Shown here in pieces: positions 42,541 to 51,025 of a DNA stretch of 64,000 nucleotides. Both the position numbers and the translations under genes were made by a program. The DNA is from Lacinutrix venerupis (GTDB taxonomy: Bacteria; Bacteroidota; Bacteroidia; Flavobacteriales; Flavobacteriaceae). The notes below the pieces were generated by a model that did no database searches, was not told the origin of the DNA, and saw only the letters and a list, made by a program, of their open reading frames with translations. Location: NCBI RefSeq assembly GCF_003663945.1, contig NZ_RCCH01000008.1, positions 1-64,000 of the forward strand. The letters are read 5' to 3'. The first letter of the stretch is position 1, and the number at the start of each line of letters is the position of its first letter.

Positions 42541-45500
42541 TTAGCCAACGGAAAGTTTTGCCGCTTCTTTCCACAAATAATTTGGCATTGGTTCATTTAA
42601 TTCCCAATTAATGCTCATTGGTTTAGAACCGTAGTGGTCTTTTATATTTCCTTCTCCTATAAAAACGTAACCTTTTGTATTGCCAAATTCATCTTTTGCT
42701 TTTTCACGAATAAAAAGTAAGATTCGTTTATTTTCCTCTTGATGTTTTATATAAGACAATCCTTTTCCTTTATCAGGTCTTGCAGCGTTTTGTGTTTGCC
42801 AATGAAACAATAATTCATTTACAGCATAATCATCATACATTGTAGTTGGTGAAAAGTTTTCTTCTGATTTAATGAGATTTATAAAAAGTAATTCTGTTTT
42901 TAAATTTTTATTTAATGCTGTTCCTTCTCTATTAGATGATTTTTTTGTGAAACTACTAAATTGGAAAGCAGTTAATATTTGGTCTCTTGTGTAACGACTA
43001 TGTAATTTTAAAGGTTGTTCGAAAGGAAGTCGAATAGGTAATTCTTTAAAATCTATTTTGTCAATTAATAACTCTAAAACCTCTTTTATTTCTTCTACTA
43101 AAATAGGGTTAACTCCAATTTGATTTATACTTTTTTCTAAAGAATTGAAACCAGCTTCTTTTTGCCAAACATCGTAATGTAGCATTAAAAGCATAGTTTT
43201 TTCATTTTCATTCAATTCTGAAATTGTCACCTTAAAATTCTGTTTTGCAATTTTTAAAATAAAAGAGAAATAACTGAGTGAATTTGTAGATAACCATTTG
43301 TTTGAAATAGCTGAAACAATAGCTTTCTCATTTTCAGAATTGAAGTTTTCTATTCTTCCTGCTAATTGACATAAACGCTTCCAGCTTTCTCTTTTGTATA
43401 TTGATTGTAGAGGTATATTATAAAACGAGCAAAAGTTACCTATAGTTAATGGTAAATTAGTGTCATTCTGAAACTGCTGTATTTTTAGAATTAATTTGTT
43501 TTTATTTAATGATGTTGCAGCCGAAATATTTTTAAGAATTGTTTCTTTTGTCTTTTTCTCTAAAATGATGGAGCAACCCAAAGGAAGGTGAGGGAAATCA
43601 TCTTCAATTTCTTTTTTAACAGTTGTATTCGTTTTACCTATTAAAGCCCTAAACTTACTTTCAAAATTATATTCTGGTTTAGAATTTCCAACAAAATCTA
43701 AAACGGTTAAGCAATCTTTATCTTCGTGAAGCCTCAAACCTCTTCCAAGTTGTTGTAAAAAGACTGTTAAACTTTCAGTTGGCCTTAAAAATAGAACAGT
43801 ATCAATTTCAGGAATATCAATTCCTTCATTAAACATATCGACTACAAATAGGTAGTTGATTTCTTTTTTCTCTAATTTCTGACGAATATGGACTCTGTCC
43901 TTACTGTTTTTACTAGTTAGAAAATCAGCTTTTAATCCTGCTAATGTAAATTTTTCAGCCATAAATTTAGCATGTTCCATAGAAACACAATAACCTAAAG
44001 CCCTAACGTCGTTAATATTTTTTGTGTATTTGTCTAACGCGTTAATAATTTCCCTAACTCTTCTGTCACTTTCCGTATATAAATCTGTTAATTCACTTGG
44101 CGCATATTTTCCTCTTACCCAGCTTACATTAGTTAAATCAATACTATCAGTTATTCCAAAATATTGAAATGGACAAAGTAATTTTCGATTCATTGCTTCA
44201 GGTAGTCTAATTTCAGCAGCAATTTTATTATCAAAATCTTCTAAAATATCTCCACCATCCATCCGTTCTGGTGTAGCAGTTAAGCCCAGTAAAACTTTTG
44301 GTTTGAAATAATTTATTATTTCTCTGTAGCTATTTGCAGTTTGATGATGACATTCATCTATTATTATGAAATCGTAATATTCAGGCGTTAAGTTGTATTC
44401 TTTAAATTTGTTTTTAACAGATTGTACAGAAGCAAATACAAATTCAAAGTTATCTGGAACTATTCCGTCAACCCATAATTCACCAATATTATTATTCCTT
44501 AAAACACCCTGAAAAGTTGATAATGATTTTTGGATGATTTCTTTTCTATGTGCAAGAAATAGAAGCTTTGCAGACTTGTTATTTTGTTTGAAACGTTTGT
44601 AATCAAATGCGGAAATAACGGTTTTACCTGTTCCTGTAGCTGCAACAACAAGATTTCTAAATCTTTTGTGAATGGTTCTTTCTACTTCAAGTTTTTCTAA
44701 TACTTCTTTTTGATATGGAAAAGGCTTTATATCAAATATTGCAGTTGAATTTTCATAAGGTTTGCTAAATTTACTTTGTTTTAAAGCGCTTTGAAGTTTC
44801 TCTTTATGTATGGCATCATCAAATAATTCGAAATCATCACTTTCCCAATATGTATCAAATGTCTTTTGAAACTTATCAATAATATGACTAACTTCTTTTG
44901 TTGTGATTTTTAAATTCCACTCTAATCCATCTGTTAATGCAGACCTTGAAAAATTAGAAGAACCAATATATGCTGTATGAAATCCAGTATTTCTATAAAA
45001 TAGATATGCTTTTGCGTGCAACCTTTCGTTACTCGTATTGTATGATATTTTAACTTCAGTATTTGGAAGATTAGAAAGTAGTTGAATAGCTTTATAATCA
45101 GTTGCTCCAATATAAGTAGTAGTAATTACTTTTAGTTTTCCACCACGCTGTGTAAATTCTCGTAACTCTTTTTCAAGAATAATAATGCCTTTAAATTTTA
45201 TAAAAGAAACAAGAAGATATATTTCGTTTGAAGAAAGGATTTCTTTTTTAAGTTCACTTTCTAGTGACAATCCACCATTTCCACCAGTGAATAATTCACT
45301 TTGTGTTAGTCTTGTGTAAGGTGTGATTTCTTTTAATCTTAAATCTAAATTTGAAAAATGGGCATCAGTTTTTGAAAATACTGCTTTTAAAACTTCTCCT
45401 TCAATACTAACCAAATCGTCATTAAATTCTTGTTTATTTAATTCCTCTTTTATTAATTTAATAATTTTATTAGCTATTTCAATTTGTAATTCGGCTTTAC

Positions 45501-45675
45501 CTTTTATAAGTTGAAATGCATGTTTTAAAGTTTTAGCTAGATGTTTAGACAAAACATTTGAAGCTTCTTCTTTATCAATTATAGTTTTCTTTAAGTAGAA
45601 CTTATCTTTATCAAGTTTGTTTAAATTTTCAGATACTAATTGGGTTATTAATTCTTCGTAAATTCCTTGATTCAT
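42541..45675 (-). CDS. PLD-nuclease/SF2-helicase/DUF3427 protein, putative defence gene
   Basis: This 1044-residue protein has an N-terminal helical part, a phospholipase-D-type nuclease domain (about 115-280; His220-x-Lys222 and GSSNF at 238-242), an SF2 helicase core (Walker A in ATGTGKT near 346-352, DECHH near 440, LGLTATPERMDG, and motif VI QQLGRGLRLHEDKD) and a C-terminal DUF3427-type region (about 800-1044). One HKD half is clear, so a dimer would be needed for cleavage. The start overlaps the NUDIX gene by 4 nt (ATGA). Proteins of this build appear in phage-defence and DNA-repair settings; helicase-plus-PLD combinations are known, for example, in Mokosh. The defence role is inferred. 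Confidence 0.83.
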   Translation of the reverse strand: MNQGIYEELITQLVSENLNKLDKDKFYLKKTIIDKEEASNVLSKHLAKTLKHAFQLIKGKAELQIEIANKIIKLIKEELNKQEFNDDLVSIEGEVLKAVFSKTDAHFSNLDLRLKEITPYTRLTQSELFTGGNGGLSLESELKKEILSSNEIYLLVSFIKFKGIIILEKELREFTQRGGKLKVITTTYIGATDYKAIQLLSNLPNTEVKISYNTSNERLHAKAYLFYRNTGFHTAYIGSSNFSRSALTDGLEWNLKITTKEVSHIIDKFQKTFDTYWESDDFELFDDAIHKEKLQSALKQSKFSKPYENSTAIFDIKPFPYQKEVLEKLEVERTIHKRFRNLVVAATGTGKTVISAFDYKRFKQNNKSAKLLFLAHRKEIIQKSLSTFQGVLRNNNIGELWVDGIVPDNFEFVFASVQSVKNKFKEYNLTPEYYDFIIIDECHHQTANSYREIINYFKPKVLLGLTATPERMDGGDILEDFDNKIAAEIRLPEAMNRKLLCPFQYFGITDSIDLTNVSWVRGKYAPSELTDLYTESDRRVREIINALDKYTKNINDVRALGYCVSMEHAKFMAEKFTLAGLKADFLTSKNSKDRVHIRQKLEKKEINYLFVVDMFNEGIDIPEIDTVLFLRPTESLTVFLQQLGRGLRLHEDKDCLTVLDFVGNSKPEYNFESKFRALIGKTNTTVKKEIEDDFPHLPLGCSIILEKKTKETILKNISAATSLNKNKLILKIQQFQNDTNLPLTIGNFCSFYNIPLQSIYKRESWKRLCQLAGRIENFNSENEKAIVSAISNKWLSTNSLSYFSFILKIAKQNFKVTISELNENEKTMLLMLHYDVWQKEAGFNSLEKSINQIGVNPILVEEIKEVLELLIDKIDFKELPIRLPFEQPLKLHSRYTRDQILTAFQFSSFTKKSSNREGTALNKNLKTELLFINLIKSEENFSPTTMYDDYAVNELLFHWQTQNAARPDKGKGLSYIKHQEENKRILLFIREKAKDEFGNTKGYVFIGEGNIKDHYGSKPMSINWELNEPMPNYLWKEAAKLSVG

Positions 45676-46058
45676 AGTGATAAATATTCTTTTAAAATAG
45701 GCAAATCAGCTTCTGCCCAATCTAAAGTAATCAATTCATCTTTATTAGCAAGTAAAAAGCTACAATGCTCCTTTAATTTTAATTCACCAGAAAGATATTT
45801 AGCTATAAAAGGTATTAATTTAATCTTGAAATCAGGATATTCATGAGTTACAGGAGTTAACTTTTTTTTGATTTCAATTTTGATATTTAATTCCTCAAAA
45901 ACTTCTCTTTTAACACATTCAATTTCAGTTTCGTCTATTTCAATCTTACCACCTGCAAATTCCCATTTTAAAGGTAGTTTCATGTTTTTACTTCTTTGAA
46001 CTGCTAAAACTTTATCGTCAAATTGAATGATTGCACATGTAACAAGAATAGTTTTCAT
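45672..46058 (-). CDS. NUDIX hydrolase, MutT-like
   Basis: This 128-residue protein has the Nudix box GGKIEIDETEIECVKREVFEEL (about 36-57), which binds Mg and cleaves nucleoside diphosphate linkages. The start KTILVTCAIIQFDDKVLAVQRS is typical of (deoxy)nucleoside triphosphate pyrophosphohydrolases. It lies 1 nt after polA on the same strand and overlaps the helicase by 4 nt. In this context it may clean damaged nucleotides, or be the small partner of the helicase. The link to polA may be chance. Confidence 0.9.
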   Translation of the reverse strand: MKTILVTCAIIQFDDKVLAVQRSKNMKLPLKWEFAGGKIEIDETEIECVKREVFEELNIKIEIKKKLTPVTHEYPDFKIKLIPFIAKYLSGELKLKEHCSFLLANKDELITLDWAEADLPILKEYLSL

Positions 46059-46059
46059 C

Positions 46060-48906
46060 CTAATGCGCCTCCAGCCAATTCAAACCAGTATCAACCTCAA
46101 CATCTAAAGGGACTTCCATTTTAAAGGCGTTTTCCATTTCGGTTTTAATTAAAGTAGTCATTTCTTCGAGTTCTGGTTTGTAAACATCAAACACCAATTC
46201 ATCATGTACTTGCAGTAGCATTTTAGTTTTATAATTACCAGCTTCTAGTTTGTTATAAATGTTAATCATGGCAATTTTAATAATATCGGCAGCACTACCT
46301 TGTATTGGTGCGTTTACAGCATTACGCTCTGCTGCACCACGAACTACTGCGTTTCGGCTATTAATATCTTTTAGGTAACGACGTCTGTCTAAAATGGTTT
46401 TTACATAACCGTTATCGCGAGCAAAATCTACTTGTTCGCTCATGTATTTTTTAAGCTTTGGGTAGGTTTCGTAATACGTATCAATAAGTTCTTTGGCTTC
46501 ACCACGAGATAAATCGGTTTGGTTACTTAATCCAAAAGCAGATACACCATATACAATACCAAAGTTTACGGTTTTGGCATTACTACGTTGTGCTCTAGTC
46601 ACTTCTTCAATTGGTACGCCAAAAACTTTAGAGGCTGTAGACGCGTGTATATCTTCACCATTTTTAAAGGCTTCAATCATGGTTTCCTCTTTACTTAAAG
46701 CAGCAATAATACGCAGTTCTATTTGGCTATAATCGGCAGCAAGTAAAGTGTAGTCGTCATTTCTAGGAATAAACGCTTTACGTACTTGGCGGCCACGTTC
46801 TGTACGAATTGGAATGTTTTGTAAGTTAGGATTATTACTACTTAAACGTCCTGTTGCAGCAACGGTTTGCATATAATCTGTATGTACGCGACCTGTAGAT
46901 TCTTCCACTTGTAGAGGTAAAGCATCAACATAGGTACTTTTTAATTTTGCCAGACCACGATATTCTAAAATATTACGAATAATTTCGTGCTCTTTTGCTA
47001 ATACAGACAGGATATCTTCGCCTGTTTTGTATTGGCCTGTTTTGGTTTTTTTAGGCTTATCGACTAGCTTTAGTTTTTCGAATAAAATAATACCCAATTG
47101 TTTTGGTGAAGCAATGTTAAATTCCTCACCGGCAACCTCGTAAATTTTACTTTCTAAGGCTTTTATTTCGTTATCTAAATCGCCAGATAAACTATTTAAA
47201 AAGTCTTTATCTAGGTTGATACCTTCTAATTCCATTGCTGCTAGAACGCGTAATAATGGCAATTCGATATCATCAAATAATTTTTGTGTATTGGCTTCGC
47301 CTAATTCTTTTTCAAAATGCTCCTTTAATTGTAACGTAATATCGGCATCTTCAACGGCATATTCAGTTTGTTTGTCTAACGGAACATCGCGCATTGATAG
47401 TTGATTCTTGCCTTTTTTACCAATAAGTTCTGTAATAGAAATTGGCGTATAATTTAAATAGGTTTCTGCCAGTACATCCATATTGTGGCGCATATCTGGA
47501 TTTATTAAATAATGCGCTAACATTGTGTCAAACAATGGACCTTTGACTTGCACATTATATTTTGCTAAAACCTTGATGTCGTATTTTAAATTCTGACCAA
47601 TCTTCTGAATGCTTTTATCTTCAAAAAAACATCGTAATTCTTCGATAATAGCTTGTGTTTCTTGTTTTTCTTCTGGAAATGGTAAGTAGAATCCTTTTCC
47701 TGTTTCCCAAGAAAATGCAATACCAACTAACTCTGCTGTTAACGGATTTAAACCTGTAGTTTCTGTATCAAAACACACACTGGTTTGATTCATTAAATTT
47801 TTAATGAATAGTTTAGTTGCCATTCCTGGTGCTACACTTTGGTAAAAATGTGAAGTGTTTGAAAGCGTTTTTCGCTCAAAAGCGTTTTCTGAAGTTGTTT
47901 CAGTAGTATTTGGATCGCCTCCAAATAAATTAAATTGACCTGCGCCAGCATTATATGTTGGTGTTGTACTTGTAACAGATTTTTCTGCTGTATTTGAATT
48001 TGTACTTGCACTTGCAGGCGTATCTTCAGCAAACGTTTTTATAAAATTATCTGTAAGACGCCTAAACTCTAATTCTTGAAAAATTTCTTTTACCTTTTCT
48101 ATATCTGGTGCATCTAGTTCAAAATCTTTAGCATGAAATTCTACAGGTACATCTAGCATGATTGTAGCTAATTTTTTAGAAAGTAAACCAAGCTCTGCAT
48201 TGGCCTCTACTTTTTCTTTCATTTTACCTTTTAACTGGTCTGTGTTTGCCAGTAGGTTTTCCATACTGCCAAATTGCGCTAAAAACTTTTTTGCTGTTTT
48301 ATCGCCAACACCTGGTAATCCAGGAATATTATCACTTGCATCTCCCATCATTCCTAAATAGTCGATGACTTGCAATGGATCTTTTACTTCGAATTTTTTC
48401 TGTACTTCTGGTATTCCCCAAGTTTCATAGCCACCACCAAAAACAGGTCTGTACATAAAAATATTGTCGCTTACTAATTGCGCAAAATCTTTATCTGGTG
48501 TTACCATAAAAGTTTGGTAGCCTTCTTTTTCGGCTTGTTTTGCTAAAGTTCCAATAACATCATCTGCTTCAAAACCTTCTTTTACCATGATAGGAATATG
48601 CATGGCTTCTAAAATTTGACAAATGTACGGGATAGCTGTTTTTATGCCTTCGGGCGTTTCGTCTCTATTGGCTTTATATTCTTCAAACATTTCTACGCGA
48701 TCTGTGCTACCGCCTTTGTCGAAACAAACTGCTAAAAGGTTAGGTCGTTCACGTTTAATAACGTCTAAAAGTGAGTTCATAAAACCCATAATAGCTGAGG
48801 TGTCTTGACCTTTGCTGTTAATTCTTGGGTTTTTTATAAAGGCGTAATAGCCACGAAATATTAAGGCGTATGCGTCTACTAAAAAAACGCGTTTATTGTC
48901 TGACAT
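46060..48906 (-). CDS. polA: DNA polymerase I
   Basis: This 948-residue protein has the 5'-3' exonuclease domain (about 1-290: FLVDAYALIFRGYYAF, EADDVIGTLA, GVGDKTAKKFL), a linker (about 290-350, Thr/Ser/Asn-rich), a 3'-5' exonuclease domain (about 355-545: CFDTETTGLNPL, KIGQNLKYDI) and the polymerase domain (about 560-948). Its motifs are ADYSQIELRIIAALS (A), RSNAKTVNFGIVYGVS (B) and LLQVHDELVFDV (C). The 3'-5' DEDD residues look intact. It fills Okazaki gaps and excises primers. The downstream NUDIX gene starts 1 nt after the stop codon. Confidence 0.98.
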   Translation of the reverse strand: MSDNKRVFLVDAYALIFRGYYAFIKNPRINSKGQDTSAIMGFMNSLLDVIKRERPNLLAVCFDKGGSTDRVEMFEEYKANRDETPEGIKTAIPYICQILEAMHIPIMVKEGFEADDVIGTLAKQAEKEGYQTFMVTPDKDFAQLVSDNIFMYRPVFGGGYETWGIPEVQKKFEVKDPLQVIDYLGMMGDASDNIPGLPGVGDKTAKKFLAQFGSMENLLANTDQLKGKMKEKVEANAELGLLSKKLATIMLDVPVEFHAKDFELDAPDIEKVKEIFQELEFRRLTDNFIKTFAEDTPASASTNSNTAEKSVTSTTPTYNAGAGQFNLFGGDPNTTETTSENAFERKTLSNTSHFYQSVAPGMATKLFIKNLMNQTSVCFDTETTGLNPLTAELVGIAFSWETGKGFYLPFPEEKQETQAIIEELRCFFEDKSIQKIGQNLKYDIKVLAKYNVQVKGPLFDTMLAHYLINPDMRHNMDVLAETYLNYTPISITELIGKKGKNQLSMRDVPLDKQTEYAVEDADITLQLKEHFEKELGEANTQKLFDDIELPLLRVLAAMELEGINLDKDFLNSLSGDLDNEIKALESKIYEVAGEEFNIASPKQLGIILFEKLKLVDKPKKTKTGQYKTGEDILSVLAKEHEIIRNILEYRGLAKLKSTYVDALPLQVEESTGRVHTDYMQTVAATGRLSSNNPNLQNIPIRTERGRQVRKAFIPRNDDYTLLAADYSQIELRIIAALSKEETMIEAFKNGEDIHASTASKVFGVPIEEVTRAQRSNAKTVNFGIVYGVSAFGLSNQTDLSRGEAKELIDTYYETYPKLKKYMSEQVDFARDNGYVKTILDRRRYLKDINSRNAVVRGAAERNAVNAPIQGSAADIIKIAMINIYNKLEAGNYKTKMLLQVHDELVFDVYKPELEEMTTLIKTEMENAFKMEVPLDVEVDTGLNWLEAH

Positions 48907-49129
48907 TTGTCTTGTTTTATTTTAATGAGCTTCGAAAAAAAGCATTGTTTTTGTTTAAGTATAAACCTAAACAAAAAATAATATTATAAGTTTTTTTGAA
49001 GAGTATAAAATTACAAAAAGTTAAGCTAACTGAGTTTTGATTTATAATTTTAAACCATAAAATATTTATAAATAAAAGCAGATGCATTTTCATAATTCTA
49101 TTAACCAATAATTTTTTGAAGATATTCCT

Positions 49130-49137
49130 TACTTTTG
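49130..49137 (+). promoter_or_regulatory. -7 box of the PhnA-type gene
   Basis: TACTTTTG fits TAnnTTTG and lies 17 nt before the preferred start at 49155. It falls inside the longer reading frame that begins at 49116, which argues for the shorter protein. No TTTG at the -33 position. Confidence 0.5.
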
Positions 49138-49154
49138 CCATACAAATAACAATT

Positions 49155-49733
49155 ATGAGTTTAGAAAGAGAATTAAATAAACGTGCCGATGGACAGTGCG
49201 AATTGTGTAAAAACGAAGAGCATTTACAATTATATACATTAGAGCCTAAAAAAGATCAAAGTATTAAAGATACTTTAACGGCATGTAAAACTTGTGTTGA
49301 ACAAATAGAAAACCCGGAAATTACAGATGCTAACCATTGGCGTTGCCTTAACGAAAGTATGTGGAGTGAACACCAAGCGGTACAAGTTGCTGCGTGGAGA
49401 ATGTTATCGCGTTTAAGAAAAGAAGGTTGGCCACAAGACTTGCTAGATATGATGTATCTAGAAGAAGATGTACTTGAGTTTGCAAAATCTACAGGAGAAG
49501 GAGAGGATGAGGACGATAAATTAATACATAGAGATGTAAATGGTGTTGTTTTAGAGAATGGAGACTCTGTTGTTTTAATTAAAGATTTAAAAGTGAAAGG
49601 TTCTAGTATGGTTGCAAAACAAGGAACTGCAGTAAGAAACATACGTTTAGATAGAGAAAATGAAACTTATATTGAAGGTAAAGTAGGTGCAACACAAATT
49701 GTGATAATTACTGAATACGTAAAGAAAATATAA
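49155..49733 (+). CDS. PhnA domain-containing protein
   Basis: The start at 49155 gives 192 residues (MSLERELNKRADGQCELCKNEEHL); the upstream ATG at 49116 is unlikely because a promoter box lies between. Two Cys pairs (CELCK and CKTC, about 14-50) form a zinc ribbon. A helical middle follows, then an SH3-like C-terminal domain (about 115-192) with DVNGVVLENGDSVVLIKDLKVKG and YVKKI. This is the PhnA family. Despite the name, a role in phosphonate use is not established for these proteins. It stands alone, ending before a bidirectional terminator. Confidence 0.88.
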   Translation: MSLERELNKRADGQCELCKNEEHLQLYTLEPKKDQSIKDTLTACKTCVEQIENPEITDANHWRCLNESMWSEHQAVQVAAWRMLSRLRKEGWPQDLLDMMYLEEDVLEFAKSTGEGEDEDDKLIHRDVNGVVLENGDSVVLIKDLKVKGSSMVAKQGTAVRNIRLDRENETYIEGKVGATQIVIITEYVKKI

Positions 49734-49750
49734 CAAATTATATATAAGTA

Positions 49751-49784
49751 AAAAGGCTTACCAAATTAAAGGTAAGCCTTTTTT
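49751..49784. terminator. Bidirectional intrinsic terminator
   Basis: AAAAGGCTTACC and GGTAAGCCTTTT arms around an A/T loop, T-run after and A-run before. It serves the PhnA-type gene and the convergent DUF4407 gene, whose stop codon is at 49786. Confidence 0.9.
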
Positions 49785-49785
49785 G

Positions 49786-50886
49786 TTACAACAGTTTTTT
49801 CTGTCCATTGTAAAAAGCATCTGCTTGTAATTGCATAAGTTCTCTTGCTTTTTTACGCTTATACTCATACAATTCCTCTTCCTCTGTAATGTCTTTATAG
49901 ACTTTGTTGTTTATATTAAAATCTGCCTTTATTGCTAATTTACGTTCTTGAACTTTTTGTTCTACTATAGATTTAATAGCAGTTTCTTGGTCTTCTAACT
50001 TAAAATCGTATTCACCTTTTTGGGCTAATAATTTAGCGAATATTGGAGACGTTTCTATAGCTAAAAATAATAAGAAAATAAAAAATGACGGTAGCCATGG
50101 TAATGTATTTAAGGCAGTAACACGAGCCATTAAACCATCAAAACCATCAATAATTGGTTGTGTAGTTTCTATTTGCGTATTATAATCTGTTTCAAGTTTA
50201 GCTATTGCAGTTTCTATTGCAGTTATTTTTTTATTATTTACTTCCTTTAATTGTTGTAATTCGGTAAGCGCAACATCATGTTTTTCTCGTTTTTCTTTGT
50301 AAACAGGACCTTTGCCTAAAAGGTTTGTTCCGGCAGTGCCTTCAGCTTCATTTATATAAATATCATAAAGTGCATTTACTTGAGCTTCTTTTGTGTCAAT
50401 TTCAGTTTGTAATGCTAAAATATCTTGTTTTAAAGCTTCGGTTTTTGGATTAAATTGAAGTGCTATTTGGTCTTGATTAGCAAGTGTTAAATCATTTTTC
50501 TGTTCTAGTAAAACTTGATTAATTTCTTTTTCAAAAATCTTTAATTCTAATGGCTTAGAGATTACAATGGCAATAATTACTGCTAAAAGCAATCTTGGTG
50601 AAGCCTGTATAATTTCGTCCATAACATTGTCTCTTTTTTTTATTGTTGAAACAATAAAACGGTCGAGATTAAAAATTAACAAACCCCAAACAAGTCCAAA
50701 ACCAATAGCGGCGTATAAATTATCGAACACAGTATAGAGTGCGTAACTAGAAGCAATACATGCCATTAATGCTGTAAAAAATACAGTGGCGCCAATACCA
50801 GCATATTTATTTTGTTCGCCTATAGCACTATTTTTTAGAATATCTGTGTCTGCTCCAGAGCAAATAATGAAGAATTGTTTTAACAT
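49786..50886 (-). CDS. DUF4407 membrane protein
   Basis: This 366-residue protein has membrane segments at about 30-52, 58-80, 97-114 and 262-284. A long coiled-coil region (about 125-245, rich in Gln, Glu, Lys) sits between the third and fourth. The motifs YAGIGATVFFTALMACIASSYALY and GLVWGLLIFNLDRFIVS are the DUF4407 core. The family is of unknown function. It lies downstream of the M56/BlaI genes on the same strand but is separated from them by a terminator. Confidence 0.9.
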   Translation of the reverse strand: MLKQFFIICSGADTDILKNSAIGEQNKYAGIGATVFFTALMACIASSYALYTVFDNLYAAIGFGLVWGLLIFNLDRFIVSTIKKRDNVMDEIIQASPRLLLAVIIAIVISKPLELKIFEKEINQVLLEQKNDLTLANQDQIALQFNPKTEALKQDILALQTEIDTKEAQVNALYDIYINEAEGTAGTNLLGKGPVYKEKREKHDVALTELQQLKEVNNKKITAIETAIAKLETDYNTQIETTQPIIDGFDGLMARVTALNTLPWLPSFFIFLLFLAIETSPIFAKLLAQKGEYDFKLEDQETAIKSIVEQKVQERKLAIKADFNINNKVYKDITEEEELYEYKRKKARELMQLQADAFYNGQKKLL

Positions 50887-50970
50887 GATTGAGTGATTTG
50901 TTTTTTGATTTGATTGATGATTAGATTATTAGAACGTTAAAAGTTGTGTTTTGTTACAAAATTTAACAAT

Positions 50971-51002
50971 AAAAAAAACCTCTTAAAGAAGAGGTTTTTT
51001 TT
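50971..51002 (-). terminator. Terminator after the M56 gene
   Basis: AACCTCTT and AAGAGGTT arms around AAAG, flanked by A- and T-runs on both sides. Symmetric, so it would work from either side. Confidence 0.88.
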
Positions 51003-51025
51003 ATAAAATGGTTATTTCTATTTTT

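Noticed and set aside
48917-49141. Minus-strand ORF of 74 codons upstream of polA
   Set aside because: AT-rich composition with Phe, Ile and Asn runs, no start context, and it overlaps the PhnA promoter region.
49116-49154. Longer PhnA-type start at 49116
   Set aside because: A -7 promoter box at 49130-49137 lies inside the extension, and MSLEREL is the usual family start.
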